A stretch of 64,000 nt of DNA from assembly GCF_014697105.1 (NCBI RefSeq), contig NZ_JACJRF010000016.1:52599-116598 (forward strand). The letters are read 5' to 3'. Under the pieces are notes generated by a model. It was given only the letters and a program-made list of their open reading frames with translations. It did not search any database and had not been told where the DNA came from. Position 1 is the stretch's first letter, and each line of letters opens with the position of its first letter. Both the position numbers and the translations under genes were made by a program. Shown here piece after piece: positions 28,400-38,489 of the stretch. This DNA comes from Anabaena subtropica FACHB-260 (GTDB lineage: Bacteria; Cyanobacteriota; Cyanobacteriia; Cyanobacteriales; Nostocaceae).

Positions 28400-28428
28400 A
28401 ACCCAGACTTTTTAACTTAGTCTGGGTT
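28400..28428. terminator. Bidirectional terminator, GFA gene / pix operon
   Basis: AACCCAGACT (28400-28409), 9-base loop, AGTCTGGGTT (28419-28428), flanked by A- and T-rich runs. It lies between the convergent GFA gene and the end of the pix operon. Confidence 0.8.
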
Positions 28429-28481
28429 GTTGTATTTTATTCAGAATTTATGATATCAAAACCTGCGTTTTCTACGCTCGT

Positions 28482-31400
28482 TTATACAGTGAGCAATCGA
28501 TTTAAATCTTCTTTAGCTGAATTAATTAAACCCTCAATAGTATTAATCAATTCATGCTCTAAGTAAGGTTTGGAAAAATAAGCTTTTGCACCTAGTTCTT
28601 GAGCAAGTTGGCGATGTTTTTCCGCACTACGAGAGGTGAGAATTATTATAGGAATTTTGATGTAATTGGGGTTTTGCTGAATATGACTTAAAAATTCAAA
28701 CCCATTCATCCGGGGCATTTCTAAATCGGAAACAACAAGCTGAATCTCTGGATGTCGTTGTAACTGTTCTAGAGCTTCAGCCCCATTTTGTGCTTGGATT
28801 ACTTGATAACCAGATTTTTGCAGAGTCAATGATAGAGTTTGCCGCAGACTAATAGCATCATCTACCACTAACACGACCTTTGCTAATTTCTGATGTGTCT
28901 CTGATGTATTGGTAGAATTAGCAGCAGATAATAAAGGTCGTGATGGGATAGTAGATGCAGATATTGGTAAGACTTGTTGATTTGCGGAATCAGCTGTTGG
29001 TAATGCGGCAATATCCAGCGTTGCTTGCATCTCAACCGACTCTAACAGTAAAGCACCATCAATGACTAACATGAGGTTGCCATTGGCTAAACTACTACAA
29101 CCATACACATATTTGGGAGGAGCGATCGCATTTCCTAAAGGTCTAATTACTAGTTCTTGCTCACCAATAATTTGGTCAACTTGTAAAGCAAAAATACCTT
29201 GATTTCGTCTCAGCATTAATACAGGATGATTCATCACTTCTGTATGATGATCAGGGAGTAAATTGTTAATGTTAATATTATTAAATAAGCTGCCATTGTA
29301 ATACATCAACTCAGAAAGTTGATGCAGACTAACCATAGTATCCTCATTACCAGTATCCCAATGTAAGACTCGTTTACCTTCAAATTCTTTGATTTGTTGA
29401 GTCGTGGGAATTACTATTTTTTCGATGTTATCCAATAACAAAGCATAAATAACACCTCCAGCTTGCACTAACATTAGTTGATCAGTAGTCATAGAAAAGG
29501 GGATTTTAAGTATAAATTTCGTGCCTTGGCGAGGCAAAGTCTGCACTGAAATTGAGCCGTTGAGTGCTTGCAGTTGAGAACGGACAATGTCTAAACCCAT
29601 GCCACGTCCAGAAAGCTCACTAACTTTTTCAGCAGTGGTGAATCCTGGTGCAAACATGAATTCTAAGAGTTCAGAATCATTGATTTGAGATAAATGAACT
29701 TTAGATTCATTGTTAGCAGGAATAAAGTTCAGTTCCAGCGCTTTTTTCCGAATACTATCTAACTGTAAGCCTTGTCCATCATCTCTGACTTCGATGATAG
29801 TTTGGCTCCCTTGATGATAAGCGCAGATTTCAATCACACCTTGTTCTGGCTTACCAAGTTCCCGCCGAGTTTGCGGAGGCTCAATACCGTGGTCAAAAGC
29901 ATTACGTACTAAGTGTAATAGGGGATCGTAAAGCTTTTCGGCGATCGCTTTATCTATTAGAACATTTGTACCACTAAATTTTAACTCTACCCTTTTGTGG
30001 TAAACACTGTTGAGATTTTTTACCATGTTGGGGAAGCGACTCAAAATATTTTCTAAGGGTAACATTCTAGCTTCCACTAAGTTATCTATCAAACTGAAAG
30101 CTAAACTTTGTTTTTTATTACTAATTTGAGTAGCTTGCTTGAGTAGAAAATCAATAGATTCTGTTGCTTCTTGTAATTGCGATGTCTCTTCTATAGCTTC
30201 GTGTAATTTCAGATGAAATTCCGTGTAAGCATCCATCTCTAATGGATCAAAATTCACTGAAGCAAAGCTTTGTGTATGTTGTGTTGCCAAACTTTGCTTT
30301 TGTAATGGTAAATCACGGAGCTGATTTAATGTTTCTTGATGTTTATTAAGTCGTTGTAATAGCTGCTCGATAATATCTTGAACTTGCTCATCATTTAAAG
30401 TGCGTCGTTTTTGATGGATTAGCAACTCGCTTGCTAAGTAATTAATACGTTGTAATCCTTCGACATCTACACGTACAGATGAGGATTTCTGATTTTTCTT
30501 GCCTTGATAATTTGTAACTTTATCGATTATTTGTTCATTAACAACATCAAGGGCTGTTTCTGTAATATCTGTAGTTACTTGCTCACTAATAGCTAAAGAT
30601 GTTGACGATTCGGAAACATTATCGACTTCCACTGGCGACTCAATCTGAGTATTATCTTCATTAGCTTCTCCTCCCCAGATAGCTTCTAACAAGCCATCAT
30701 TTACGTTAACGGTAGAAGTTGATATATCTTTAAAAACGAGCAGTTTTTGTAATTTGGGGCTATCTGTCCAATTTTTTTCTTGGGCTGTGACAGGAGGATG
30801 TTGCTTATATTCTTGAGCTAACAAACTGATTTTAGTTTGTAGGGATTGGATAATGAGGAGATTGCCAGCAGCTTTTGTAACTGCATATTGAAACTTTACA
30901 ACTGCTAAGAGAATAATTAAGATAATACCTTGGCGATAAAGGCAAAGGCTTTTACTATCTTCTTGAGCGCGGACAAATTCTAAAAAGTTATTTAGCCAAG
31001 TTTCAATATATTCAACTGAATTTTCAAATTCATAATTTATAATAAGTAAATCCCAATTCAGTGCTGATTCTGGTATTTGTATTTCGTGGTTAAACCAGCC
31101 AAAAATATAATGAATTACCTTTAAATACAATTGGGCAGTTGTGGGTTTAATACACTCGGTTTTATTATTTCCCGATGTAGTTAAAAATTGATAAAATTCT
31201 GCTTGATTAGCTAAAAATTGCGAGTTAATGACTTCATATGGCTGATCTATAGCTACTAATGTTAGTTGCTTTAAAGCAGCAGAAGGCTCACCGCCATGAG
31301 TGCGATCGCCTGCTAATATATTTTTTTGTGCTTGCTGTAAATCAGCAAGGATAATCTCACTAATTTGGCGTACCTGGTTAGGATTGGCTTGTAAGGCCGC

Positions 31401-32039
31401 TAAACTTATTTGAGCTATTTCTCCAAAACCAGGTAAATTTAAAGATTCTGCCAAACCGATAAATACTTCAGCTTGGGAGCTTAAAAAATCTATTAATTCT
31501 GTATTATCTTCTATACTATTAATAGCTTCAGCAATACTTTCTAAACGTTGCTGTACTCCTACTTCAAAGATAGATTGAACAATATCAAATCCTAACTCTT
31601 CAGATGTAGGAATATGATTATCATCACCAAAAGCATCACCTAATTTAGCTTGTAATTTAGCAAATATTGTCGTAGCTCTTTGTAAAACTTCTTCTTCATT
31701 AATAATATTTCCTGTTAATTCGGCATTTAATGCCAAATGAAGACATTCATAACCTTCTAATAATAATGTTTGTAACTCATTATCTATAACTACATCAGGA
31801 CTATACAAAGCCTTAAATACATCTTCTAGGGAGTGGGCTATCATTCGAATTGTTTTTAGCCCAACAGTGGCAGCACCGCCTTTAATTGTATGAGTAGCCC
31901 GCATTAAGTTATGCACTTTTGCGGTGCTATGGTTTTCGTCTAAACTAAATAATTCCTGCTCAATAGTTTGGATTAAATCTGGGGCTTCTGCTAAAAAATA
32001 AACATAGCCTTGTTCACGAATTTCGGTATCAGTAATCAT
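28482..32039 (-). CDS. pixL: Hybrid CheA-type histidine kinase (PixL-like)
   Basis: 1185-residue kinase of the phototaxis operon. Residues 1-110 are an HPt domain with phosphorylatable His50 (MRATHTIKGGAATVG). A long poorly conserved middle follows. Then come the CheA catalytic core with N box LLHLVRNAFDHGIEPP near 710, EVRDDGQGL, GRGMGLDIV near 807, a CheW-like domain and a C-terminal receiver (VVLVVDDAISLRQTLSLTL, phospho-Asp in VVSDLEMPRMNGFEF near 1105). It should autophosphorylate under PixJ control and pass phosphate to its own receiver and to the PixG and PixH receivers. It is the last gene of the operon, 96 bases after pixJ. Confidence 0.93.
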   Translation of the reverse strand: MITDTEIREQGYVYFLAEAPDLIQTIEQELFSLDENHSTAKVHNLMRATHTIKGGAATVGLKTIRMIAHSLEDVFKALYSPDVVIDNELQTLLLEGYECLHLALNAELTGNIINEEEVLQRATTIFAKLQAKLGDAFGDDNHIPTSEELGFDIVQSIFEVGVQQRLESIAEAINSIEDNTELIDFLSSQAEVFIGLAESLNLPGFGEIAQISLAALQANPNQVRQISEIILADLQQAQKNILAGDRTHGGEPSAALKQLTLVAIDQPYEVINSQFLANQAEFYQFLTTSGNNKTECIKPTTAQLYLKVIHYIFGWFNHEIQIPESALNWDLLIINYEFENSVEYIETWLNNFLEFVRAQEDSKSLCLYRQGIILIILLAVVKFQYAVTKAAGNLLIIQSLQTKISLLAQEYKQHPPVTAQEKNWTDSPKLQKLLVFKDISTSTVNVNDGLLEAIWGGEANEDNTQIESPVEVDNVSESSTSLAISEQVTTDITETALDVVNEQIIDKVTNYQGKKNQKSSSVRVDVEGLQRINYLASELLIHQKRRTLNDEQVQDIIEQLLQRLNKHQETLNQLRDLPLQKQSLATQHTQSFASVNFDPLEMDAYTEFHLKLHEAIEETSQLQEATESIDFLLKQATQISNKKQSLAFSLIDNLVEARMLPLENILSRFPNMVKNLNSVYHKRVELKFSGTNVLIDKAIAEKLYDPLLHLVRNAFDHGIEPPQTRRELGKPEQGVIEICAYHQGSQTIIEVRDDGQGLQLDSIRKKALELNFIPANNESKVHLSQINDSELLEFMFAPGFTTAEKVSELSGRGMGLDIVRSQLQALNGSISVQTLPRQGTKFILKIPFSMTTDQLMLVQAGGVIYALLLDNIEKIVIPTTQQIKEFEGKRVLHWDTGNEDTMVSLHQLSELMYYNGSLFNNININNLLPDHHTEVMNHPVLMLRRNQGIFALQVDQIIGEQELVIRPLGNAIAPPKYVYGCSSLANGNLMLVIDGALLLESVEMQATLDIAALPTADSANQQVLPISASTIPSRPLLSAANSTNTSETHQKLAKVVLVVDDAISLRQTLSLTLQKSGYQVIQAQNGAEALEQLQRHPEIQLVVSDLEMPRMNGFEFLSHIQQNPNYIKIPIIILTSRSAEKHRQLAQELGAKAYFSKPYLEHELINTIEGLINSAKEDLNRLLTV

Positions 32040-32135
32040 AAGTTAGAGATTGGGGAGTGGGGAGTTATAAGTGGGGAGTGGAGAATAGGGAAATTATTTT
32101 TTATTCTTTCTTTTCTACTCCCTACTCCCTATTGA
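32040..32135. repeat. Short GGGGAGT tandem repeats between pixJ and pixL
   Basis: The 96-base gap contains several near-copies of the heptamer GGGGAGT (TTGGGGAGTGGGGAGTTATA from 32050), typical of short tandemly repeated sequences of heterocystous cyanobacteria, plus ACTCCC copies in the opposite sense near 32118. Confidence 0.6.
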
Positions 32136-35100
32136 TTAATTCACTTTGAACTTACTGGCAGTTGTTAATAAATCTTGTGCCATACCTGATAAATCTTGGA
32201 ATACAGTGGCAATATCTTGTGATTCCGCAAAGGTTTTGTTGGCGATTTCTGCCACATCTTTCATGGAATTTGTCACTAATACAGATTGCCCCATTTGTTT
32301 TTGTGTGGCATCGGTAATTCTTTGAATTAGGTGGCTAATTTCGGCAGTTGCAGAAACGATCGCATTTAAGTTTTGTCTTGTTTCACTGACAAAATTTGTC
32401 CCTTCTACTACTTGCTGAATACCTGTTTCCATTGCCATTGCAACCTCTCCAGTTTCTTCCTGAATCTCTTGGACTAATTTTTCAATTTCGATGGTGGCGG
32501 CGGCTGACTGGCGAGACAAAGAACGGACTTCATCGGCTACAACTGCGAAACCTTTACCATATTCACCTGCACGAGTGGCTTCAATAGCTGCGTTCAAGGC
32601 TAGGACGTTTGTTTGAGTAGCGAAGCTACTAATCAAGTTCACCACTTTGGAGATTTTTTGCGAAGATTCACTCAAGCGTTTAATCTTTTTGCTGGTTTGA
32701 GCAACGGTTTCTCGAATGGCTTGGATGGCTTGCACAGTTAAGTTCATCGCTGCATCACCAGATTCGACGGTTTGGTTTGCTTGTTTTACCGCCACTTGCA
32801 CTAACTCAGCACTAGTTACCACAGCTTGGGTAGAGTCTAACATCCGTTGAATTTCACCTAAAGCCGTAGTAATTTCTTGAGATTGTTGTTTGGCTAAATT
32901 ATTTAGTCCTGCAAGTGAAGCATTACTATCAATGGAGGTTTGAGCAACTTGCTGGGAGGCTGTTTGGACTTGTAGTACAATTTGCCGCAAGGCTTGCAAG
33001 GTGTTGTTGTAAGCATCAGCGATTGTGCCTAGTTCGTCTTCGGTAATAGGTGCGCGGGCTGTCAAATCACCGTTTAAAGCAGGTCGCACAGCCATCAGCA
33101 ATTGAATAGAACGCTGTTGGAGTAACTCCTTGGCTGCTTTTTCCCGTTCTGCGGCTTCGGCTAGCTGTGCTGATTGTGTTTGTAGTTGTTGTAGATATTC
33201 AGTCTGTTGTAATGCTAATCCCAATTGGTCGCCAATCCTGGCTAACAAAGTGACTTGGGATTCTTCCCATTCGCGGGGACTAGAATTTTGATAAGCTGCT
33301 AGCAATCCCCATAATTGTTCACCAAAGAAGATAGGCACAATTACATAAGCTTTGATTTCAAATTGTTCTAAAATTTCTACATGGCAAGGAGAATGACCTA
33401 CTTTGTAGATATCATTAACAATAAAGTTTTCACCTTTGGCATATCGACCACCTTGAGTTTCTTGGAGGTGGGTATCTTCCCAAACAGTTTTGATATCCGG
33501 CCCTACAAGTTTGACCCAACTACTACCCACTGATTCAGCGATAAATTCACCACTCCAATCAGGATTAAAGCGATAAATAGCTATGCGATCGCTCCTTAAT
33601 AATTGCCTAACTTCTTGGGTGGTAATTTTGAAAATCTCATCTAAATCTAAAACTTGGCGGATACGGTTAACTATCTTAGTAAAGGCTTTTTCTTGTTCTG
33701 CTATCTGAGTAATTTTCTCAGATTTGGTTCGCACCTGTTCTAGATAGTCTAATTGGGATTTAGCTAGGCTAAATTGTGAGGCAATCTGAGTTAGAAAGTT
33801 GACTTCCCAAGGTTGCCATTCACGAGAACTGGAGTTTTGATATGCTGCTAATAAGCCCCATAATTGTTCGCCAAAAAAGATAGGCACAATAATATAAGCT
33901 CTAGCTTCAAATTGTTCTAATATTTCTATATGACATGGTGCTAAACCTATTGTATGGATATCATTGACAACAAAATTTTCTCCTCGGGCATAACGACCAC
34001 CTTTTGTATCTTGCAAATAGGTGTCGTCTAGAACTGTTTTTATATCTGGCCCTACCAATTTTGTCCAACCATTACCAACTGATTCGGCGACAAACTCGCC
34101 ACCCCAATCAGGACTAAAACGATAAACAGCGACGCGATCGCATCGTAATGATTGACGTACTTCTTGAGTCGTAGTTCTAAATATGCTGTCTACATCTGTG
34201 GCTTGGCGGATGCGGTTAACTATTCTAGTAAAAGTTTTTTCTTGTTCAGCAATTTGCATCAATTGCTCAGATTGCAAGCGCATTTGTTCTAAATATTCTG
34301 CATGAGCAATAGCTACACCAAATTGCAAGCCAACCTGTCCCAAAAAGCTAACTTCCCACTCTTGCCAATTACGTGTACCAGAGTTTTGATAAGCTGCTAA
34401 TAAACCCCACAACTTTTCTCCGGAAAATACAGGAACTATCATGTAAGATTTAACTTCAAACTGTTCTAGAATCTCCACATGACAAGGAAAATGACCTGCT
34501 TTATAGATATCGTTGACGACAAAACTTTCTCCTTGTGCGTAACGTCCTCCCTTGGTTTCTTGTAAGTGGGTATCTTCCCAAACCATTTTGTAATCAGGCG
34601 TAACTATTTTTACCCAACCACTACCCACTGATTCCGCTATAAATTGACCACTCCAGTCAGAATTAAAGCGATAAAGACCTACGCGATCGCACTTTAATAA
34701 TTGGCGAATCTCTTGAGTAGTAGTTTGAAAAATTTTATCGATATTTGTTACTCGTAAAATTTTATCAATAACTTTAGATACCGATTGTTTAGCTTGATTT
34801 TGTAGTTGTAATTGATGTTGGAATTCAAAACTCTGTAATCTATAGGTTAATTCCGTGCTAACTTGGGTTAGTAAAGTGATTTCCGTTTCTTGCCACTGTC
34901 TAGGGCTAACACAGCTATTAACTCCTAACAAACCCCAAACTTTACCTCCTACTACTATTGGCAAAGTCAAACTAGCTTTAATTTGAAATTTTTCTAATAG
35001 TTGTTTTTGGTAAGGAGTTAGTTGAATCTGCACAATATCGTCAATGACTATCGGCTCTACATAATCTTGATTAGTCTGTAAGCCAAAGGTAATTCCTGGA

Positions 35101-35453
35101 AGAATTTCACCAAGTGTGGGTGTCCAACCAAAGCTTCTTGATTCTGCGACAATAGTGCCAGATTCAGGAGAATTAAACTGATAAATTAATACGCGATCGC
35201 TAGATATTTTTTCTCTAACTTTAGCCGCCGTAACTTTTAAGACTGTATCCCAATCTGATACTTGACGCATCTGAGTTGTGATATCTTGCAACTGCTGTCG
35301 CCAAATTTTAACTTCTTGAGCGATCGTGTTATTTCTAGAGACTTCACTCTGGAAGTTATCTACTAAATTATTACTTTCTTTTGGGCTTTCTAACTGAGCA
35401 ATTGTAGTAGGTAAATGCTCATTCTCATTACTATTATGATATGCAATTGTCAT
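32136..35453 (-). CDS. pixJ: PixJ-like photoreceptor chemotaxis protein with four GAF domains
   Basis: 1105-residue methyl-accepting-type receptor without membrane helices. GAF1 (about 65-210) has no Cys-His site. GAF2, GAF3 and GAF4 repeat with a period of 183 residues and each has a Cys-His bilin site in a PCHVEILEQFE-type helix (Cys324, Cys507, Cys690). GAF2 and GAF4 keep WEDTHLQET (Trp292, Trp658), the Asp two residues on and the Tyr of LLAAYQNS, the pattern of red/green cyanobacteriochromes such as Anabaena AnPixJ GAF2; spacing Trp-Cys of 32 is the same. GAF3 has LDDTYLQDT. A HAMP-like linker (about 765-830) and an MCP signalling hairpin (FATQTNVLALNAAIEATRAG) follow. Confidence 0.93.
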   Translation of the reverse strand: MTIAYHNSNENEHLPTTIAQLESPKESNNLVDNFQSEVSRNNTIAQEVKIWRQQLQDITTQMRQVSDWDTVLKVTAAKVREKISSDRVLIYQFNSPESGTIVAESRSFGWTPTLGEILPGITFGLQTNQDYVEPIVIDDIVQIQLTPYQKQLLEKFQIKASLTLPIVVGGKVWGLLGVNSCVSPRQWQETEITLLTQVSTELTYRLQSFEFQHQLQLQNQAKQSVSKVIDKILRVTNIDKIFQTTTQEIRQLLKCDRVGLYRFNSDWSGQFIAESVGSGWVKIVTPDYKMVWEDTHLQETKGGRYAQGESFVVNDIYKAGHFPCHVEILEQFEVKSYMIVPVFSGEKLWGLLAAYQNSGTRNWQEWEVSFLGQVGLQFGVAIAHAEYLEQMRLQSEQLMQIAEQEKTFTRIVNRIRQATDVDSIFRTTTQEVRQSLRCDRVAVYRFSPDWGGEFVAESVGNGWTKLVGPDIKTVLDDTYLQDTKGGRYARGENFVVNDIHTIGLAPCHIEILEQFEARAYIIVPIFFGEQLWGLLAAYQNSSSREWQPWEVNFLTQIASQFSLAKSQLDYLEQVRTKSEKITQIAEQEKAFTKIVNRIRQVLDLDEIFKITTQEVRQLLRSDRIAIYRFNPDWSGEFIAESVGSSWVKLVGPDIKTVWEDTHLQETQGGRYAKGENFIVNDIYKVGHSPCHVEILEQFEIKAYVIVPIFFGEQLWGLLAAYQNSSPREWEESQVTLLARIGDQLGLALQQTEYLQQLQTQSAQLAEAAEREKAAKELLQQRSIQLLMAVRPALNGDLTARAPITEDELGTIADAYNNTLQALRQIVLQVQTASQQVAQTSIDSNASLAGLNNLAKQQSQEITTALGEIQRMLDSTQAVVTSAELVQVAVKQANQTVESGDAAMNLTVQAIQAIRETVAQTSKKIKRLSESSQKISKVVNLISSFATQTNVLALNAAIEATRAGEYGKGFAVVADEVRSLSRQSAAATIEIEKLVQEIQEETGEVAMAMETGIQQVVEGTNFVSETRQNLNAIVSATAEISHLIQRITDATQKQMGQSVLVTNSMKDVAEIANKTFAESQDIATVFQDLSGMAQDLLTTASKFKVN

Positions 35454-35606
35454 TTAATGAACCTCATGTTTTATTTTAATTTTTCAAAACCTGCTAATAA
35501 CCTATAAAGTTATATTTAGATACATCCTTATTAGCAAATTTCATCATCTGACAGAACTTCTAACTTTGGATCAAGTGACTTACAATCCAAAATTATGGAT
35601 CTATGA

Positions 35607-36080
35607 TTAATTATGGGTAGTCCAGGTGGGATAGTGAATAATAGCACTCGCATCCAAATTGAACATCATTCTTTCATCCTCATTAAGAAAATATCCTTGA
35701 AGAAAAGGAGAAATCGATGATGAAAATAATTCAGCAGATGGCGCTTTCATTTGATTATTATCTAGAAACTCAATGTCCATCATTTGCCTGACTATAATTC
35801 CTAAATACTTACCATCATCTTCCAGCACAATCGCCATTGTTTTTGCTAGAAAATTTGCTGTTTGTGGTAGTGGTGGATAACCCAACATCTCTTCTAAATC
35901 TACTAACCACAGCATTTCACCACGCCAGTTATATACACCTAAAACACAACTTGGCATTTGCGGAACGCCACATATTTCCACCAAAGACACCTGCATAACT
36001 TCTGTAATATGCTGTAAAGCAATTACTGCTGTATCTCTGATTCCCAAATTAAAGCTTAAAAATTTCTGCTGACTTTCCAA
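35607..36080 (-). CDS. pixI: CheW-like coupling protein (PixI)
   Basis: 157-residue CheW-domain protein that should couple PixJ to the PixL kinase. Typical segments: FLSFNLGIRDTAVIALQHIT, the SH3-like core CGVPQMPSCVLGVYNWRGEM with LWLVDLEEMLGYPPL, and AIVLEDDGKYLGIIVRQMMD. The motif GVYNWRGE is the CheW V[LF]N[LW]RG[EQ] signature. It sits between pixH (48 bases upstream) and pixJ (153 bases downstream) on the same strand. Confidence 0.9.
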   Translation of the reverse strand: MESQQKFLSFNLGIRDTAVIALQHITEVMQVSLVEICGVPQMPSCVLGVYNWRGEMLWLVDLEEMLGYPPLPQTANFLAKTMAIVLEDDGKYLGIIVRQMMDIEFLDNNQMKAPSAELFSSSISPFLQGYFLNEDERMMFNLDASAIIHYPTWTTHN

Positions 36081-36127
36081 ATTTTCACCCTTTAATTTAT
36101 TTAGTATTGATTTAATCTTTATAAATT

Positions 36128-36490
36128 TTACCTAGAGAGTTTTTTAAGAGTTAAAGTTAACTCTTCCTGATTTATTGGCTTAGAAATATAAGCCTCTGCA
36201 CCTAGCATATTTCCCCAAGTTTTATCTACATCACTATTTTTTGTAGAGCAGAAAACTACAGGAATATTGCTCGTGTTAGGATTATTTTTCAGTTCTCGAC
36301 AAATTTCAAATCCACTTTTACCTGGTAAAATCACATCGAGAAATATTAAATCTGGCTTAGTTTTGTCTAGTTTTGCTTGAGCTTCTTCACTGCTTGTAGC
36401 ACTGATGACAGAATAGCCAGCTTGTTGGAGGTAACGGCTTAAAATTTCGCGGTCGGTTAAGCCATCTTCAATAACTAAAACAGTATTCAT
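36128..36490 (-). CDS. pixH: CheY-like response regulator (PixH)
   Basis: 120-residue single-domain receiver from the ATG at 36490 (MNTVLVIEDGLTDREILSRY). The acidic pocket is Glu-Asp in VIEDG, the phospho-Asp lies in PDLIFLDVILPGKSGFEICR, the Thr/Ser switch in VVFCSTKNSD and the conserved Lys in YISKPINQEELTL. It should be a phosphate acceptor from PixL. A start seven codons upstream at 36511 is possible but adds nothing conserved. Confidence 0.9.
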   Translation of the reverse strand: MNTVLVIEDGLTDREILSRYLQQAGYSVISATSSEEAQAKLDKTKPDLIFLDVILPGKSGFEICRELKNNPNTSNIPVVFCSTKNSDVDKTWGNMLGAEAYISKPINQEELTLTLKKLSR

Positions 36491-36770
36491 GGTAATTCCC
36501 TGTAAAATCAAAATCTGTTGTTTTTAGCTAATCCACCAGAGATCAAGTATGTATTTAAGCCTGATAATTACAGGCTTGCTTTTTGTTATAATTTTGATAT
36601 CTTGCTGTTCAATTTGGCTCAGAAAAAATACGTATCCTTGAGATTTTATTGGCTGAAAATTGCTGATTTATGGAAAATAATTATGCACCAGATTTAACAA
36701 TAATTAATTCTGGGAAATAAATGACTCTAACTAATCAAATTTTTGATTGGGTCATCAATAGGGAAACTTG

Positions 36771-38060
36771 TCAATGACACACTTCTAAACGTGAACTAGT
36801 TTTGACTGTAGATGAGGCTTGCATAGGTAAATATTTACGGACTATACTCATCACCCTATCTGCTGTTACGGGTTTTGTGAGAAAGTCTGTAGAGCCAACT
36901 ACCTTAGCACGGACTCGATCCAAAAGACCATCATTGCCTGTTACGATAACTACTGGTGTGTTAGCAAAAGTAGAAATTCGTCGCAACTGTGTACAGATTT
37001 CATAACCACTAGCGACTGGCATGATTAAATCTAAAAATATCAAGTCTGGTTTCTCTTGAATAAGAATTGGTAGAGCCTGTACCGCGTCTTGAATCTTGAT
37101 AAATTTCATCCCATTAGCGGTGATAATATCCTCCAGCATTTTACAAACTTGGGGGCTATCATCTACGCAGGCTATCACAGGAACTTTCGATTTTTTTGCT
37201 TGTACAGGGGTAGATGTATTTGGGCTTTCTATAACAGCTAGAGGTAAATCTGGTAATTCTACCAATTCGATGATTCCTTTAAGGACGTAAGGAAGCAACG
37301 AACGGGAGACTGGCAAAACATTCTGCTTAATTTTGGCAGCTAAATCTCGCAGTGTAGATTTGCCATTAATCAAATTGACAAAGTTTTTGTAAACTGATGG
37401 ACTTACCTGTTGCTGGAGTTGCTCTGGTCTACGAATTACTGGTGCTAAGTCAGGAACAAGATTTGCCAAGCCAGCTTCTGACCAATTTTTCCACGAGTCT
37501 AGCATCTGTTTCATCGACACATCTGCACTCGTAAAACTCATGGGTGTCTCTAGAATAACTTTTTGGTTGCGATCGCAACTAACAGAGACAAAATTACTTT
37601 GCTGGGCTAGGTCAAATAACAGTTCAGTTATTGTATTCTCGACAATAGCCTGAATTTGTTCTCGTTGAATTTTCTGTTTTTTATACAAAATTTCTAAGAG
37701 ACGATAGTCCCAGTAATTCATTGAGATATCTTGCTTGCGTAGCTGCATTTTATCAACATCAACTTGTGGACAATGTTGAGCCATCAGTCTACGCCAGCGC
37801 CGAAAAGGATGAGTTCCTCCTGTTGCCCAAACTATCCTACCCAGGCGATAATAAAAAGTCCATTGATGCCCTTTAGAACTATGAATATTTAATTGGCCAT
37901 TGTATTGGAGTTGGGTACAAGTTTTAAATTCATTAAGTACGTTATTTGATACCATCAGTTCCGGGTGGGTTGTGCTTGATACTTGTGATTTAAAAATCAG
38001 CCTTTTCAAAACTCCAACTAGTAAGCCGCTTATGATTGACGAATGAATTTTGTCAATCAT
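36771..38060 (-). CDS. pixG: PatA/PixG-type regulator (PATAN domain + receiver)
   Basis: 429-residue first gene of the operon. The N-terminal two thirds are a PATAN-type domain (NEFKTCTQLQYNGQLNIHSS, WTFYYRLGRIVWATGGTHPF, YWDYRLLEILYKKQKIQREQ), also found in the heterocyst-pattern protein PatA. The C-terminal receiver starts VIACVDDSPQVCKMLEDIIT, with phospho-Asp near 342 in PDLIFLDLIMPVASGYEIC and Lys in FLTKPVTADRVMSIV. PATAN regulators are thought to act on motility or development through protein contacts. The whole-operon promoter should lie upstream of 38060. Confidence 0.88.
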   Translation of the reverse strand: MIDKIHSSIISGLLVGVLKRLIFKSQVSSTTHPELMVSNNVLNEFKTCTQLQYNGQLNIHSSKGHQWTFYYRLGRIVWATGGTHPFRRWRRLMAQHCPQVDVDKMQLRKQDISMNYWDYRLLEILYKKQKIQREQIQAIVENTITELLFDLAQQSNFVSVSCDRNQKVILETPMSFTSADVSMKQMLDSWKNWSEAGLANLVPDLAPVIRRPEQLQQQVSPSVYKNFVNLINGKSTLRDLAAKIKQNVLPVSRSLLPYVLKGIIELVELPDLPLAVIESPNTSTPVQAKKSKVPVIACVDDSPQVCKMLEDIITANGMKFIKIQDAVQALPILIQEKPDLIFLDLIMPVASGYEICTQLRRISTFANTPVVIVTGNDGLLDRVRAKVVGSTDFLTKPVTADRVMSIVRKYLPMQASSTVKTSSRLEVCH

Positions 38061-38489
38061 AGGGTCTTGGCATATAGCGTAACTAAAACGTCAGCAAGTT
38101 ATGACACTTAGAAGTAGCAGAAAGTTATTATTTATTGAGAATAAATTTCAGTGTGATTTTTCTGCATACAGTCTACGTCACTCATCTTGTTTCGCGTTCC
38201 ACATAAGATACGCTATATTTCTATATTCCAAGATGTAAATCTATCCTTTAGTAACTCACCATTTTAGATACTTTTTATGGAATTTATATCCGTGTAAGTT
38301 CTGATTTTTGTCTAAGCAAAAACTGTTTTGCTTCAGCAATTTTGATGATGATAACTTTGTTTCAAAATATAACGAAGTAATTATTTTGTAATAAAAATTA
38401 ATATTAAAATATATTATCTTTTTTCACATATTTTTCTTAGCTTAATAGATTTGTAGCTTAGGGACTTCCAGATAAAAAATATCCAAACT

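Noticed and set aside
32136..35453. Repeated DNA segments suggesting a transposon or assembly duplication in pixJ
   Set aside because: The period is 183 codons and matches GAF domain borders; the copies have diverged and keep the reading frame. It is domain duplication.
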